Positions 12,154 through 24,400 of a stretch of DNA of 64,000 nucleotides are shown in pieces; position 1 is the stretch's first letter; each line of letters opens with the position of its first letter. The stretch is from Sclerotiophoma versabilis. Lineage: Eukaryota > Ascomycota > Dothideomycetes > Pleosporales > Didymellaceae. The notes beneath the pieces are model-generated. The model did no database searches and had not been told where the DNA came from. It was given only the letters and a program-made list of their open reading frames with translations. The DNA lies in the NCBI GenBank assembly GCA_012274445.1, contig JAAROD010000054.1:1364001-1428000 (forward strand), read 5' to 3'. The position numbers were made by a program, and so were the translations under genes.

Positions 12154-12823
12154 TTGGCGGCTGTGTACCGTTGAGGGGTCATGACGTTTCGCAAAAGATT
12201 GAAACGATCATGAATATGAATATGTACAACAATATCATTATTTGATGAAACCACAATACTCTTGCTTGTCTGGCATTTTTCAGTGATTGCTATTAATACA
12301 ACGCTGAGTAAGTACAGGATCTTCCTGGCGTCTCCAGCCGGGCTTTTTTCAAAAATATACTTCCATCAATGCTTCCACAGAACCAGCAGCATCACTGGGT
12401 CCTGTGGCAGTAACAATCGCATCGGCGGCGGACTCGCCAGTGCATTGGTAAGCCTGGGGTGGTTAGAGATCTATGTTCTACATTCTTGGGGTTGTCTATG
12501 GGTGAAAAGGTTGCGGTAGGTGTTGAGTAAAGCAGAGAGTATGTCATTAGATGTACCACTGTGCATCGACGCGATTTTGCCAACAAGAGCAATTATGGAC
12601 GGGAGAAGTGAAGACTTGTATCTGCCTGGGGCTTGACCTTTCACAGAGGTCCGTGGAGTTTTGGTGGTAAAGTCTTTCACTGTCCCCCTTACCATTGATG
12701 TGCCAGGATCACACGAACTCTGTCACGCACCTCTTCAGTTTACTTTTCAACAGTATCAGAACCAACCAAGAAAACCTTTGCTATACCAAACGAAGACCGT
12801 CAGATCGTAAAGTCTTCGACACA
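12154..12823. other. intergenic, no gene seen
   Basis: 3' flank of the repeat protein and promoter of the next gene. Short frames on both strands lack any recognisable feature. Confidence 0.45.
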
Positions 12824-14335
12824 ATGCCACACAAGAGCCGGTTGCCAATCCCCATAGGCGCTCAGTCGACACATCCTCTCTATCGGATACGCTCAGAGAG
12901 TTGTCTCAAAGCCACCCCGGGACGGACACTACCTCGTTTGCGTTCGCTGGGACAACTGTCCCCGCCTCCAGATGAGGCTCTTCCTCCCCTTCCACTACGT
13001 TCGCCATATCGGCCATCAATCCGAGCACGTGGAATTGTGTGTCCCAAGCCATTGAGTACCTGCATTGTGAAGGAGCATCCTCCATCCGCTCCCTCCGATA
13101 GCAGCTCATCCCAGAGGTCACATTACAGTCAAGTTGATGAAGCAGATGATGACCATTCCTCCGGCCGCAACACAATGCTCATCCAAGATAACCGGGACCA
13201 AAAGAAAATTGAGTTCATCCTTCACCGTAATCGCAGGCAAGTACCTAATCTCAATGACCTGAGCCAGATTCTCCACCTCCGGGGTCGTCTACAGGAGATC
13301 GGTACCACATTCAGCCCAGAAGGCGAGATGCTGACCTTCGGCAACCCCCCTCTGGATGCAGATCTTGAGCAGATGCTACGTCTGGGATTGATGTACGATG
13401 AGCAGTGGAATATGTTCTTCAAAGGCAACAACACTGCTAACATGCCCGATGGCGAACTCTGGTCGGACCTGCGAGTCCTCAAGAAGATGCTTCTAAACGA
13501 AGGGATCCACTTCGATGATCATCACAAGCGCCTCAACTACGGCACTTCGGATCCAAAACTCATCCGAATGAGTGACCACTACGACCTACTACGCAAAGAA
13601 TGGCTAGCAAAGACTCCACAGAACGTTCATCCTGCATATCGACCCCGACTCAGCCCTGAGGAAGTGTCCAAGACCACAATGAATCTGGGCTGGTCGTTTC
13701 ACCAGGAGAATGGTGCAGATGGAGTTATGAAAAAGAAGAAGCGTCGCTCAAGCCGCTTGAAGGTTGTTGTCGAGGAGCAACCTAGCATAGAGAATGGACC
13801 GGACCCTACTGTTGTTCAAGAAGAGCTACAGGCGAATATGACGTATCCTTTGTCACCAGTCATGTCTGAGCCAATCACGCCTAACACTTCGGCCGGCATG
13901 CACAATGGAACGAAGCAGCCCACTTTAGCATTAACAGAAACAGTTGCTGCACGCTCTCTCGGGCACGCCTTGGGTACATCATCCCTTGGTACTTCTGCAC
14001 TAATACTTCCGCACCGCTCATCGTCAATGCAAGTCACAAACACAGCTAACACGTTGCAGCGAGAAGCGGATTTTGAGACGCGAGATATCCGCACAGAAAG
14101 CGGCTTGTGCCAAGGGCTGAGTCGTGAGCATGCTGGCGTATTGGCAGTGTCGGTGGAAGATGAACGCGGGCACGCTGAGGAGCGACGACGTGTGGAGAGG
14201 CTACCACATACTGGCGAACGGCAACGTGTTGATATGAAGGTAGTGACTGAGGAAAAGAAGAAGACTAGGAAGGGCAAAGGGTTGAGGAAGTGGCTGAAGG
14301 CTGTACTGAGGCATAAGAAACATGATGAGAACTGA
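12824..14335 (+). CDS. hypothetical basic, Ser/Pro-rich protein (503 aa)
   Basis: A single open frame from MPHKSRLPIPIG to a stop at 14335. The first 120 residues are Pro/Ser/Arg-rich and likely disordered. A more ordered-looking middle (about residues 125-290) contains KIEFILHRNRRQVPNLNDL, a short EEL-like acidic stretch and YDLLRKEWLAKTP. The C-terminus is strongly basic (KKKTRKGKGLRKWLK). No signal peptide or membrane helix. The frame opens at 12695, but the ATG at 12824 sits just before the compositional start. I do not recognise the family. The long uninterrupted frame and homogeneous codon use support a real gene. The basic tail could be a nuclear-targeting or membrane-binding element (inference). 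Confidence 0.65.
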   Translation: MPHKSRLPIPIGAQSTHPLYRIRSESCLKATPGRTLPRLRSLGQLSPPPDEALPPLPLRSPYRPSIRARGIVCPKPLSTCIVKEHPPSAPSDSSSSQRSHYSQVDEADDDHSSGRNTMLIQDNRDQKKIEFILHRNRRQVPNLNDLSQILHLRGRLQEIGTTFSPEGEMLTFGNPPLDADLEQMLRLGLMYDEQWNMFFKGNNTANMPDGELWSDLRVLKKMLLNEGIHFDDHHKRLNYGTSDPKLIRMSDHYDLLRKEWLAKTPQNVHPAYRPRLSPEEVSKTTMNLGWSFHQENGADGVMKKKKRRSSRLKVVVEEQPSIENGPDPTVVQEELQANMTYPLSPVMSEPITPNTSAGMHNGTKQPTLALTETVAARSLGHALGTSSLGTSALILPHRSSSMQVTNTANTLQREADFETRDIRTESGLCQGLSREHAGVLAVSVEDERGHAEERRRVERLPHTGERQRVDMKVVTEEKKKTRKGKGLRKWLKAVLRHKKHDEN

Positions 14336-16012
14336 TGGCAGGGTGTTCCCTTTATTGGCAGCATTGAACTTAGAAAGAAGCATAATGACCTTTGTGTACT
14401 TACTATGGGCTGTAATAAAAGTAATATGACTCGAACTTGCTTGATGCCCCTTTCACCCTGCAAGTGTGTCGGTGATTGTCAAAATGTGCGAAAGCCCCTT
14501 CCCCTGGTATTTGGTAGACTGACAAGTGAATTGACAAGTACAAGCAGTCTGAGTATCTAAGAGCACCCGTATACGATATAAAAAGGAGCTGCAGGCTATA
14601 TGCCTGTAAAATCGTAGCTATTCTTAGGAGACCGGGGCTAGTCTCGATGGTACACATATTATCACAATGCTAATACTACAAATATACTATTTTATAGGCC
14701 CTACTTCTCCTTTAAAGACATCTGCTACTACCAGGGCTGAAGTTGTTGGGTTTGGAGTCTAAGTTATTAAAATAGGAGTTATCCACGCGAACAAATCGCT
14801 GCGCTGGCCTTGTGCTCCTCTTTGACAGGATCTGACGGGAAAAGCGCAAAACGAAGGCACTCTTTCGCGACCGCAAAAATCGGGCTTCAGCCTAACTTTC
14901 TGACACCTCTCATAGAGTTCCACAAGAACGCTCTTAGTCATGATCGCGCACATCATGTTCGCTGTATCTCAAAACACTGAGACTAGACGTGGGTTTAGAT
15001 GGTGGAATAACGGTATTGCTTAAGCGCCAGTTAGATAAATCAGATACGCATTCACGCTTTGCGGCGACCAGTCTTGGCTTAGTGGATACATGAGACCATG
15101 TATGGCAGTGCATGGGGCAGGGTCAAGAAGCAATGCAGAGTCGCAAACAAGTACAGCCAAGTCGCCTTTTCGTCTCAGTAGCCTTGAAAGTCTTTCTGGA
15201 CGCTTCTTCTTTCCACGAAAACTCTTGCCCTTGTAGCAAAACTCCACAAGCAACGCAGAAATGCAGCGCGACACGCATCTGACCTTTCACAAGATATTTT
15301 GAAGCAGAGAGCAGTTCACACAAGGCATAGAGCATATCATGAGCATTGCAGTCATTGACATGCCGTCGAGCGGATATCGAGCGTATGGAAATGTGCAAGA
15401 ACGGGATTGTTTCGGATAGGGTTTCTATCTTCGCCAACTACCTCAACTTGAATAGCCGACTCGACTCGCCTCAGATCGTTTAAGAGTATTTCCAAGTCTT
15501 AGTATTAGTCTGTTTGTCCTCATTCTTCTGAACAAACCCTCCAAAGAGCTACTTTTCAGTCTTGCAAAAAGAGACATGATGTGGGATCATTTTCAGTTGC
15601 TTACAATCTTTGAGGTCTTGTGGACAATGGAATCATCGGATGATATTCGCAATAGCAGATATGTTCGAGCAGCGTTGCAGGAGAAAGGTTTTATAGGAAC
15701 CAAGAAAGATCAAAGCGACAACAATAAGAGGGCACGGGAGAAGTACCGGAAATATTTTGGTCCATAATAATCACTTCAGTATCCCAAGAGATGGCAACTT
15801 TGCAACCCCATTATTTTCCTAGATAACAGAATTACGTGACGTGGTAATTTGGGGTCCAGATGATAAAATTAAGGCACGTATTCAGTTGATTGTGTCACTT
15901 TTGATGGTTGTAAATATGTACAGGTGAAGACTACTCAATGGTAGTATGATCTCAAACGCCAAATCCGCTAATGCAAAAAATATGACCCATCATGATCGCT
16001 CAAGCACTACGC
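14336..16012. other. intergenic, no supported gene
   Basis: About 1.7 kb. 14550-14760 is TA-richer than its surroundings and could be an old repeat fragment. A 63-codon frame (15576-15767, plus) and minus-strand frames at 15020-15437 show no domain and are not called. Confidence 0.4.
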
Positions 16013-17944
16013 TTAAGCACCAATAGCTTGAGGATTCCAAAACACATTGTTAGGATCCACCTTCTTCTTCAGTGTCAGCAGCTTAGCATATAGCACATCC
16101 CCATAGTACAGCTTGTGCGCAGTCGCAGCATCATAGCTAGGATCGACGTAGTTCAAGTACGCTCCAAAGTTCGTCTGGGGCTGCGCCTTGATAATCGCGT
16201 CGTTGAGACCATTGATGAAGTTTGTCGAAGAGGTGGCGTATCCGTAGTTCTGGAAGACCCAGAGGCTGTCGCGGTCGCTGTACGCAGCGAAGCTAGTGTC
16301 CTTGGAGTTGATGGCTGAGCCGGGACCACCGTAGAGGTTGACGATAGTGTAGTACTCGGTTGAAGTGCCCTTGATGTAATCGAACCAGGCGTTTAAGGCG
16401 TTGGCAGTGAGACCAGCAGACTCTGGGACGGTGATGGACTTCGCAAAGAAGTTCTCGTGCTCGTCGTAGCCGGTCAGAGGCTCCTTGATCTGAGTCTTGC
16501 CAGACACAAGGACAAGGTAGTCGTACCAGCTGTAGGCTTTGACGGTAGGAGAGCCTGGAGTAGGCAGGGTGCGGAGGAGCTCGGGCTTGACTTTTGTATT
16601 GAACTCGTCGACAGTGCCGAAGTAGGCACCGCTTAAGCTAAATGTGCCATAGTTGTCGATGTAAACTCCGAACGAGATCTTGTTGTCGACAACTGAAGCA
16701 TTCTTGGCAAAATCCTGAAGGTGGAGCCAAGCATTGGTGAAGGTAGTCTTCGAGTTGTACATGTTGCTAAATGGGAAGGCGAAGTAGGTGATGCTGGAGG
16801 GTGCAGCTTGAGTCTGGAGGTAGAAGTTGGTGACTATTCCAAGCGAGTCAGCCGCACCGCGGATGCCCCAGAAAACATCCGAGTTCTCAGTTGAAGAAGC
16901 CTTGATAAGCGAACCGTCGGCAAGGACGACATCAGCAGCAACTATCTGGTCCATAGCAAGACCCCAGTGACGTGAAGTATGACCATAGCCGCCGTGAGTG
17001 AAGTGTCCACCAATACCAACGCCAGGGCAAGTTCCGTGCGAGAGTGCCTTCTGGCCTTGGGTGTAGATGCCATCAGCAAGGTTGCCAAGACGAACACCAC
17101 CGCCAACCTTCGTAATGCCGGTGCTTGTGTCAAGCTCAACATTCTGGAAAGGCTGGAGGCTAATCATCATCGATCCGTCCTTACCACCAGAGCTGAAGCT
17201 TGCATAAGAGTGACCGCCAGACTTGGCCTGAACTTTGATGCCGTTCTGAGCAGCGCAAACAACAGCATCCTGGACATTCTGCTGAGTCTGAGGAAGTACA
17301 ACTACAGATGGCTTGAAGGGACGAGCCAGGTTGTAAGGCTCGACAAGCTCGGCATAGTCACTGTCCGACGTCATTTTGTAAGGTACATTCTTGCCGTTCA
17401 AGCATTGGAGGACGCCGCCGCTCGCGGAAGGTGTTGCTGGAGCAGACACTGTGCTGCTTGGTTTTGTCGAGCTTGTGCCTGATGGATTGTTACTACCACA
17501 ATTTCCATAACCGGATTGGCAAGTTGATCCGCAGTAGTCCGATGTAGACCCACACCATCCGGAGCCACTGCAGCAGTTGCCGAAAGAACTGCCTAAGCAT
17601 GTAGCGCCGCCGTTGTTGGAACCGCAGGTGGCGTCGGTAGAAATTTTCTTGGTAGGTGTTGAGGATGGAGCTGCAGACGTACGTGTTGAAGTTGGGACCG
17701 GCTTAGTCGATGACTTCAGAGTTGTAGGTGTGCTGCCAGCGCAAGTTCCGAAGGCAGAATTGCATCCTGCTTTGCAATGGGCATCTGAAGATCCACACCA
17801 CTCGTATTGAGAGCAACAGTTCCCGTATGTGCTACCTTGACAGGTGTACTTGTTGGTGCCACCGCACGATCCATCAGTTGAGACCGCAGCGCTGGCCAAG
17901 CTTGCGGAGAGCAGACCCGCTGTGAGAGAGTAAATGAACTTCAT
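16013..17944 (-). CDS. secreted CBM18-AA7 flavo-oxidase (BBE-like, bicovalent FAD)
   Basis: 643 aa, intronless. A signal peptide (about residues 1-19, MKFIYSLTAGLLSASLASA) is followed by two chitin-binding CBM18 (hevein-type) modules with the cysteine pattern around YGNCCSQYEWCG (about 24-70) and FGNCCSGSGWCG (about 104-150), then a Ser/Thr/Pro linker. An FAD-linked oxidase domain (PCMH type) begins near 205. His245 in GGHSY and Cys306 in GTCPGVGIGGH match the two residues that carry FAD covalently in glucooligosaccharide-oxidase-like AA7 enzymes. A BBE C-terminus (about 595-640, YLNYVDPSY and NVFWNPQAIG) closes the protein. Expected role: extracellular oxidation of the reducing end of an oligosaccharide, producing lactone plus H2O2 or a reduced acceptor. 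The CBM18 pair points to chito-oligosaccharides, but the substrate is inferred. Confidence 0.9.
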   Translation of the reverse strand: MKFIYSLTAGLLSASLASAAVSTDGSCGGTNKYTCQGSTYGNCCSQYEWCGSSDAHCKAGCNSAFGTCAGSTPTTLKSSTKPVPTSTRTSAAPSSTPTKKISTDATCGSNNGGATCLGSSFGNCCSGSGWCGSTSDYCGSTCQSGYGNCGSNNPSGTSSTKPSSTVSAPATPSASGGVLQCLNGKNVPYKMTSDSDYAELVEPYNLARPFKPSVVVLPQTQQNVQDAVVCAAQNGIKVQAKSGGHSYASFSSGGKDGSMMISLQPFQNVELDTSTGITKVGGGVRLGNLADGIYTQGQKALSHGTCPGVGIGGHFTHGGYGHTSRHWGLAMDQIVAADVVLADGSLIKASSTENSDVFWGIRGAADSLGIVTNFYLQTQAAPSSITYFAFPFSNMYNSKTTFTNAWLHLQDFAKNASVVDNKISFGVYIDNYGTFSLSGAYFGTVDEFNTKVKPELLRTLPTPGSPTVKAYSWYDYLVLVSGKTQIKEPLTGYDEHENFFAKSITVPESAGLTANALNAWFDYIKGTSTEYYTIVNLYGGPGSAINSKDTSFAAYSDRDSLWVFQNYGYATSSTNFINGLNDAIIKAQPQTNFGAYLNYVDPSYDAATAHKLYYGDVLYAKLLTLKKKVDPNNVFWNPQAIGA

Positions 17945-19172
17945 GGTGCAATCCAGACGATTGTCGATATGCTGCGAGGTTCAGTAGTGTCGCTCAAACG
18001 AAGGACAGCGACAATGAGTGTGTTTCACCGACAGGCAGGGAGCATCGACTATTAAGTACTGCAAATCTTACTCCTCGTACCTGCATCGTCTTCTTCTAAA
18101 CATAACTCGCCACTCAGCACGCACCCAATGTCGCTCTTTCATCTCGCATCCTTGTGTCGATCTCACGGCTGACTGCCCGTTCGGTCCTATTACGAGCTTA
18201 CGGCATCCACAATCCCACATCTCTGCACGAGTTACGCACGAGGATTCGAGGAGCACCAACAGCCCGTGTGCTACAGAGCCGCCACTTCGATACTTTGGTG
18301 CAGGACAATGTTGCATTCAAAGGGTGCTTGAAATGCCGCGGTTCAGGCGCTGGCAGTCGTGGGTGCGCTATCGATAGCCTTTGCCTAAGATGATTATGAC
18401 GTTCCTCCAAGGCGACCAGCGCTTGGACTCAAAGGCGTTCTGCCTCCGCTGCAGCAATTGACTTGACGAAATTGCTCGTATTTAGTTGCGGTAGCAGCTG
18501 GTAGGGCCGAGCAGTATCATAGTAGTACCCTTGGCTTACTGCGACAAGGACTCAAGCTTTTGCTAAGCATGCGATGAGTGATATTGCGCGCTATCAGCAG
18601 GTCATCACTTTTGGGACATCGTCAGTCAACACCCTCTTCTCAAATGGCCTCAATAGCCCCTTCCGCCGGTACAAATCTCTGTGGGGACTGGTTGGTTTTC
18701 TGTGGATGAGCGTTACTCGCCTAACGGCAACAAACCACAATGATCCTAGTGAAGAAGAGAATGTGCAGAATGCTATTTTCGGAAAGCGGGGCAACGGAAA
18801 CAAGTCGGCAGGCCCAAGACGTCAGCGTCTGATTCGCATACGAGCAAGCCACAACAATATCTTGAGTCAACGCCTTCGTGCTCAAAAAGGCATAGTTCTA
18901 CACTGGACCTTCCAACTTCGAGACATTGGTACTACCGCGTGAATATTTACCTCGTATGCATCACAGGTGACGATAACTAGGAACTGTGTTGTTGCGGAGA
19001 GCCGACTCCGATGTAGTATTCATTACTTATCGCATTGATCCACGTTCCCATTACTATTATGTACCGGAGAGAGAGCCTTCTCTCAAGCCATGTGCCTGCA
19101 TATGGCTGACCATGCTTTGACCAAACGGCCCATGTGGACATATCAGTCCTGCTTCGAAACAACAGATGCACT
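17945..19172. other. intergenic, no supported gene
   Basis: Promoter of the AA7 gene on the left and 3' flank of the S41 peptidase on the right. Several 60-120-codon frames overlap on both strands without any recognisable feature. Confidence 0.45.
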
Positions 19173-21497
19173 TTACGGGTGCATGAAACCGTTTCCCTCC
19201 ATATGACAGTTGGTCTCCAGACCAAAGCTTTTCTCGAAGGACTGCACCTTCTTGGTATCAACGGCTTGGGAAACACGCACTCGGCGAGGTTTGAGCCTGG
19301 TGGTGGCCTCGTAGCTGCTGCGCTTCTGACCATAGTTTCCGCCAGCCACGCACTTGCCACCCTGTCCCCACTGAGCATCAGACGCCGCCTTCCAGAGGGC
19401 GGTGATGTCGACAGTCATCTCTGGAGTATAGTAGAGACGACAGTCAGCCTCCTCGTAGACGAACTGCAGAGCAATGCCAGTAGTGTCATTTTGGGACAGG
19501 CCATCGCGGACATTGACACCAGGTGACACACCAGAAGCTGCTCGGTAGAATGGCATATCATTCTTGTAGTCGACAAGGATTGAGTCGTTGACTGCGGGGT
19601 TCCATCGGATGGCGCTCTGAGCGGCCTGCTGGATGTATCCGAACTGGTAGTTGTTCACTCCCTTGACACCACCAATGGCCTGGATTGCATCTTTGTTGCT
19701 GCGACCTCCCATGGCAATTGTTTTAACGCCGGCCTGCTTGGTCAAGAACTCGCTAAAGATAGTGCAGGTCGAAGCACAGTATCCATCTGTGACGATGACG
19801 ATGTTTTCGGGCTTAAATTTGGGAGGTCCTGAGATGTTGGCAAGAGACCCGTAACCGGTGATATTGATACCGCCAGAGCTGACGCTGGTGTAGTAGTCGG
19901 AGAGATTCCAACGCGAGAGGGTGGTGTACTTGTCTACTCCCAGTCAGCATAGAACGATACGTCATCTGAGTAGGCACTTACCTCCGTTGACCTCGTGGGG
20001 TCCATACTTCTCTGCCCAAGAACTGAACGGCTTTCCATCAACAGTCATGTCTTGGTGATAGTCAAAGTACGACGATTGCGCAGAGGACAGCGAGCTGTTA
20101 GCTCCACGAGGAGCCAAGGATGCACGCATGCTGTACGACTGGCCGATCAAGTCGGCAGCTTCGGTCGCTCGGTAACGGTTGGCGCCATAAGGATCATAAT
20201 CGGGGAACAGCTGCTTGAACAAGTCGTAGCCTTGCAGGATAGTTCCACCTCCATTAGCCTGTAGATCAAGGATAAGCTTGGTCTTTCCATCGGCAAGCGC
20301 CTTTGGGATAAACTCCTGCGAAGTCTTTTGAAAAGCAACTTGGGCGACTGAAGTGCCGACGAAGTTGGGGATGGATAGAACAGCGACATCCTCGTACCCT
20401 TCCCCGTCGATGTAGTAACCGTTGATCAGATTGAGAGGACCAATGGAGACGGGATCGGGATATCCGGGAGCTGTACCAGCAGAGGCGGCTGTCGAAACGG
20501 TCTCAGGTTCCTGTGATGCGATCTGCGCGGACTCAGCACTACCAAAGTTGAACCACTCCCTAGCAAGATCTTCTCCGTTGTTGATTCTGCGAAAGTTATA
20601 TCGTACACGAGCATAGTTTTCGATAGTGCGCTCGGTACCGTTGGCGAAGGTGAAAGTAGTGGTTGCCCCAGGGAACACATAGCGGCCGCGGCCACCGCCC
20701 GTGAACATACCAGTTCCGCTACCAGACTCGCCCAGACTGACCTGTGCAAGTTCGTAGAAGACGTTGTTGTACAGAGCATCACGGTCCTGGAGCGATCCGA
20801 GCTGACTCAAAGTCTGCAGGAACTCGGTCGCCTCGGTCTTGTCGATTTTGACGATAGCTGAGGGGGTGTAAGAGATGTTCTTGTACTGAAGGCCAAGAAC
20901 ATCCTCGAATGCGAAGACTGCAGGAAGTTGCTCGCCATCCTCAGAGACAGACACAAGAGGCACCTTGCGACCCCACTGGAAGACACCACCGACCGAATCC
21001 GGGACGTAGGAGAAATGACCATCGTGAGCACTCTGAATCAGAGTGTAGAGAGCCCATCCGAACGCGTACTCATTGGCGAACTTCCCGGAGTCGACATCGC
21101 TGACGAGCTGGTCAAGACCGCCCATGATGTCGACTGCAGGCTGAACCTTCTCGACATACTCTGGAGGTGGGTTCTTCAAGACAGTGAGGGTGCTTTGCCA
21201 CTCGATATAGGGCTTGATGGACTCGATGAGGAGCTTAGCAGAGGTAGCGTTGAGTGCCACGCTATTGATGCAGTCCCATGCAATTCCAGCAGGAACGACC
21301 TGGTTAGTGACCGTAGTGCCATCTCCGTACATAGCCTGTGAGACCTGTGCACATGCGGGACTTGACGAGTTGTTAGCCTGCCGAGTCTGGATATGCGGTT
21401 GGGCGCGAGGAAGCGAGCGTGGTTGGGCAGGAGCCACTGGTGTCGACTGAACGAGCGATGTGAAGCCCACGAGGGCGAGGAAAGCGAAATTCTGCAT
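19173..21497 (-). CDS. secreted S41-family serine peptidase (CPAF-like)
   Basis: Two exons (21497-19982 and 19933-19173; 48-bp intron, GTAAGT donor and GAGTAG acceptor) give 758 aa. The start MQNFAFLALVGFTSL (21497) gives a clean signal peptide; an ATG five codons earlier (21512) is possible. The N-terminal half carries the non-catalytic domain seen in fungal S41 proteins (SAHDGHFSYVPD, ILDLQANGGGTILQGYDL). Exon 2 holds the catalytic serine in TDGYCASTCTIFSEFL (Ser about 560), as expected for the tail-specific protease fold. N-glycosylation sequons are frequent, consistent with secretion. Likely role: extracellular proteolysis; target unknown. The residue after the domain (about 660-758) is a basic extension without known match. 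Confidence 0.87.
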
Positions 21498-24400
21498 GGC
21501 GTAGGTTGACAAACAATGTCAGAAAGCGCGAGAACGAGTGGCCCAGTTGGATGAATAGTGGAACAAAGATCCTAAAAGATGGTGGATGGTGCAGCTAGAA
21601 CTGGAACGAATTGGTCCAGCTGCCACGGGTGAAAAGGGAGTGTGTTGGGTGAGTGAGGGAGTTTGCTCGGTGCCAGTGGCTTTAAGAGGGTCCAACAGGA
21701 AGGAGCAAACGCGGGGTCACGTGCGGGCTGTCGATGGCGGAGTGAAATTCAACAATTCCAACTCTTTTCAATTGATCTGGTGACGTTCACTCAGAATGGC
21801 GATGGTGAACTCGACTCCCGGGTACCAATGTCTCCAGGCTGTAATGGTAAGTAGTAGGCCTTTGCGTACGACGGGCACAAGACTCCTCTTAACTTGTGGA
21901 CAACAGACACTAGAAATTACGGGACCGAATGGATTGACAGGAGTGACGCAACGAGGGATTGTCCAAGTACAAATACTGCCACCAACAAACCATAGAAGCA
22001 CTTGCGCACCGCCGCGACAATCCCCATTCTTTGGGTGACAGTGCTTGCACTAGGGCAGTCAGGCCAGGCACAAACGTGCACTCGATTCGGTAACACCAAT
22101 CACATCCGTACCTCGCCCGCATCGAAGTACCAAAGTGGGACTTCCCAGCCCCAGGAAGTGGCAGTCCAGCTGCCGTGGTAGAGCCGCACACCGGTAGGCT
22201 TTCGTCTAAACATCAGTCTTATGCAGGTGAAAAACTCAATGGAGACCGACTGGAAGACGGCGCTCGGCAAGAAACCCCATCAGCAAGAGAACACGGGGAG
22301 TCTGTACCATGATTGCAAACTTTTGTCCTGTGGCAGGCCGAGAGTTCGCAGCGACCCTGGAACGTCACTCGCTTGCAGCGACGTTGCCTGCACGGATCTG
22401 ATGGGTGGTCAGAGACACTCGAAAAGGAAGAGGCGAGTGTGTTGCCAAGCCCTGGCAAGTTTCACCAGAAGCTTGCTCGCAGATCCTCCCTGCCACTCAA
22501 GCCCTCGCTCCACACTCCACCAAAACTCATGCACGACTAGCTCAATCATGGCTCAACAGCCTGCTGCTGTCCGACGGTGTGTTTTCAAGAGCTTTCGATT
22601 GTCCCGAGCAGCTTATTCTCGACGGCCACAATCAGGAGGTGAGCACTCGAGATGGCAAGCTGCGCAACAAAGCCCTTGTCCAACTGCAATCATCCACTGT
22701 TTATGCGCGATCAGAGGACCCATAGTTGCGACCCTCAACTGTGATTGCGATGCTCTCCTGAGAGCCTGAGACGCGCAGCGATCATCGTCACCGCGCATAC
22801 CAACCTCGCCACCTCCACCAATATCTGCCGCGTGAGGCTGTCGACACGAGTCGTGATCAAACTTTGAAGCCGACTTCCGCCTGAGTGGCTGGAGGTCCAC
22901 TGCGTGTCTGCAGCGTGGCAGACAGTTCCTGGAAGACCCATCGGTCCGAGGTTTCCCTTGCTTCCACGGCGTGGTCAACGAAAAGTACAACGAGAACACC
23001 ACATTTGTGGTTGGGTTCGAGAAACCTCTTGCCGCTTGTGCGATGGTAACTTCAGCAATTTTATCCGTGTTCTGGCCCCGCACGAGGTTGTGCTACAACG
23101 AGCTGCCGCAGGGTCCACCTTAGCTTGGAGGACCTCAGAACTTGAATGCTCCATGACCATGTGTGGTAATGCGATAGCGGAGGTGTGAGCAGTCCAAAAT
23201 GAGGGTCCTCAAATTCTGATCATACTTTTCGTACATACATGTTGGACGGAAACGTTCTAGATCATCACAGTGGAGAAATTCTGTCACGCAGCAGACCGAG
23301 TCGCACACGCATTCCCTTCTGCCGGACGCAATCATTGTTGAGCACTCTTGTTCACTCGTGATATCAAATTATCACAATCACACAAACAGTTTGCTGTCCA
23401 GATCCGGCTGCGCAATCCTCACGCTGCTCAGCACTTGACAGCTCCTTCGTGTACCGATATGAAACCTTTGCAATAACAATTTGGCTGTGCCCTGTGTAAA
23501 GGCAGATTGCGGAAGCATCGAGCAACCCTTCGAGCAACCCTTTGAGGACCAAATGTAGGCCAACGTTTTGTTGAACACAATCACCGACCGGCGCCCCTTT
23601 CCCAGGTTTCAGATGGTCTAACACCATATGTGCATGGTGAAGATAACCCTGGTGCGACTGCCCTTATAAGACCATGCACATGAATTCTAAGCTCGTGCTC
23701 CCAATTTTCGCACCGATAATCAGTGTAGACCCTTTCGAAATAGTAAGGCCTTCTCGAAGCACGGGCTTCACAACGAACAGTCACTTCCACCTTGACTAAT
23801 CAATCGCAATGCTGCTCCACAGAGGGACTGCACGAGAGCCGGCCAAGCACAGACATAGTTATAGTAGGGTATACCTAACATGAGATAATGAGTTCAAGAC
23901 GGATATAGCAGAATAACGTTACCTTACTACACCCCTAATCTTATAAACATCATCTGTACTCCGCAAGCAGTCTTCCCTGCAGTAGCTCTTCTAGCTTGTG
24001 AACCAGCCTGCCTCGCAACAAACAGAACTCCCGAGGCTACAGAAGACGAGACCAACCACCTGGGTATATTTAGGTGTATTCAGTCCTTCATCTAGTATCA
24101 AAGTATATAGTTCAGCCATCAAACCTCGCAGAAACCAACTGATGGCCGCAGTTCTCAACAACAGCCAAAGGCCTCAGCTGTCATCTGAGCAAGCCTAATA
24201 CTGCATCCTACGCTGCATCACCCCGTCTACTAGCAACAATATCCTCTAGATACTCACCGTTCAGCCCTGGTAAAGGCACCACCCAAACCCCTACTCGGAA
24301 CCAAACACCAGCAGTCATCTTGAGGACGGTAGGTCCCGCCTCACGCGCCATCGTGCAGAAAAAAAACCCTAGCTTCGCAACCATGATGGTGAAAGATGTG

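Noticed and set aside
15576..15767. 63-codon plus-strand gene (MMWDHFQLL)
   Set aside because: No domain, no splice partner and no positional support.
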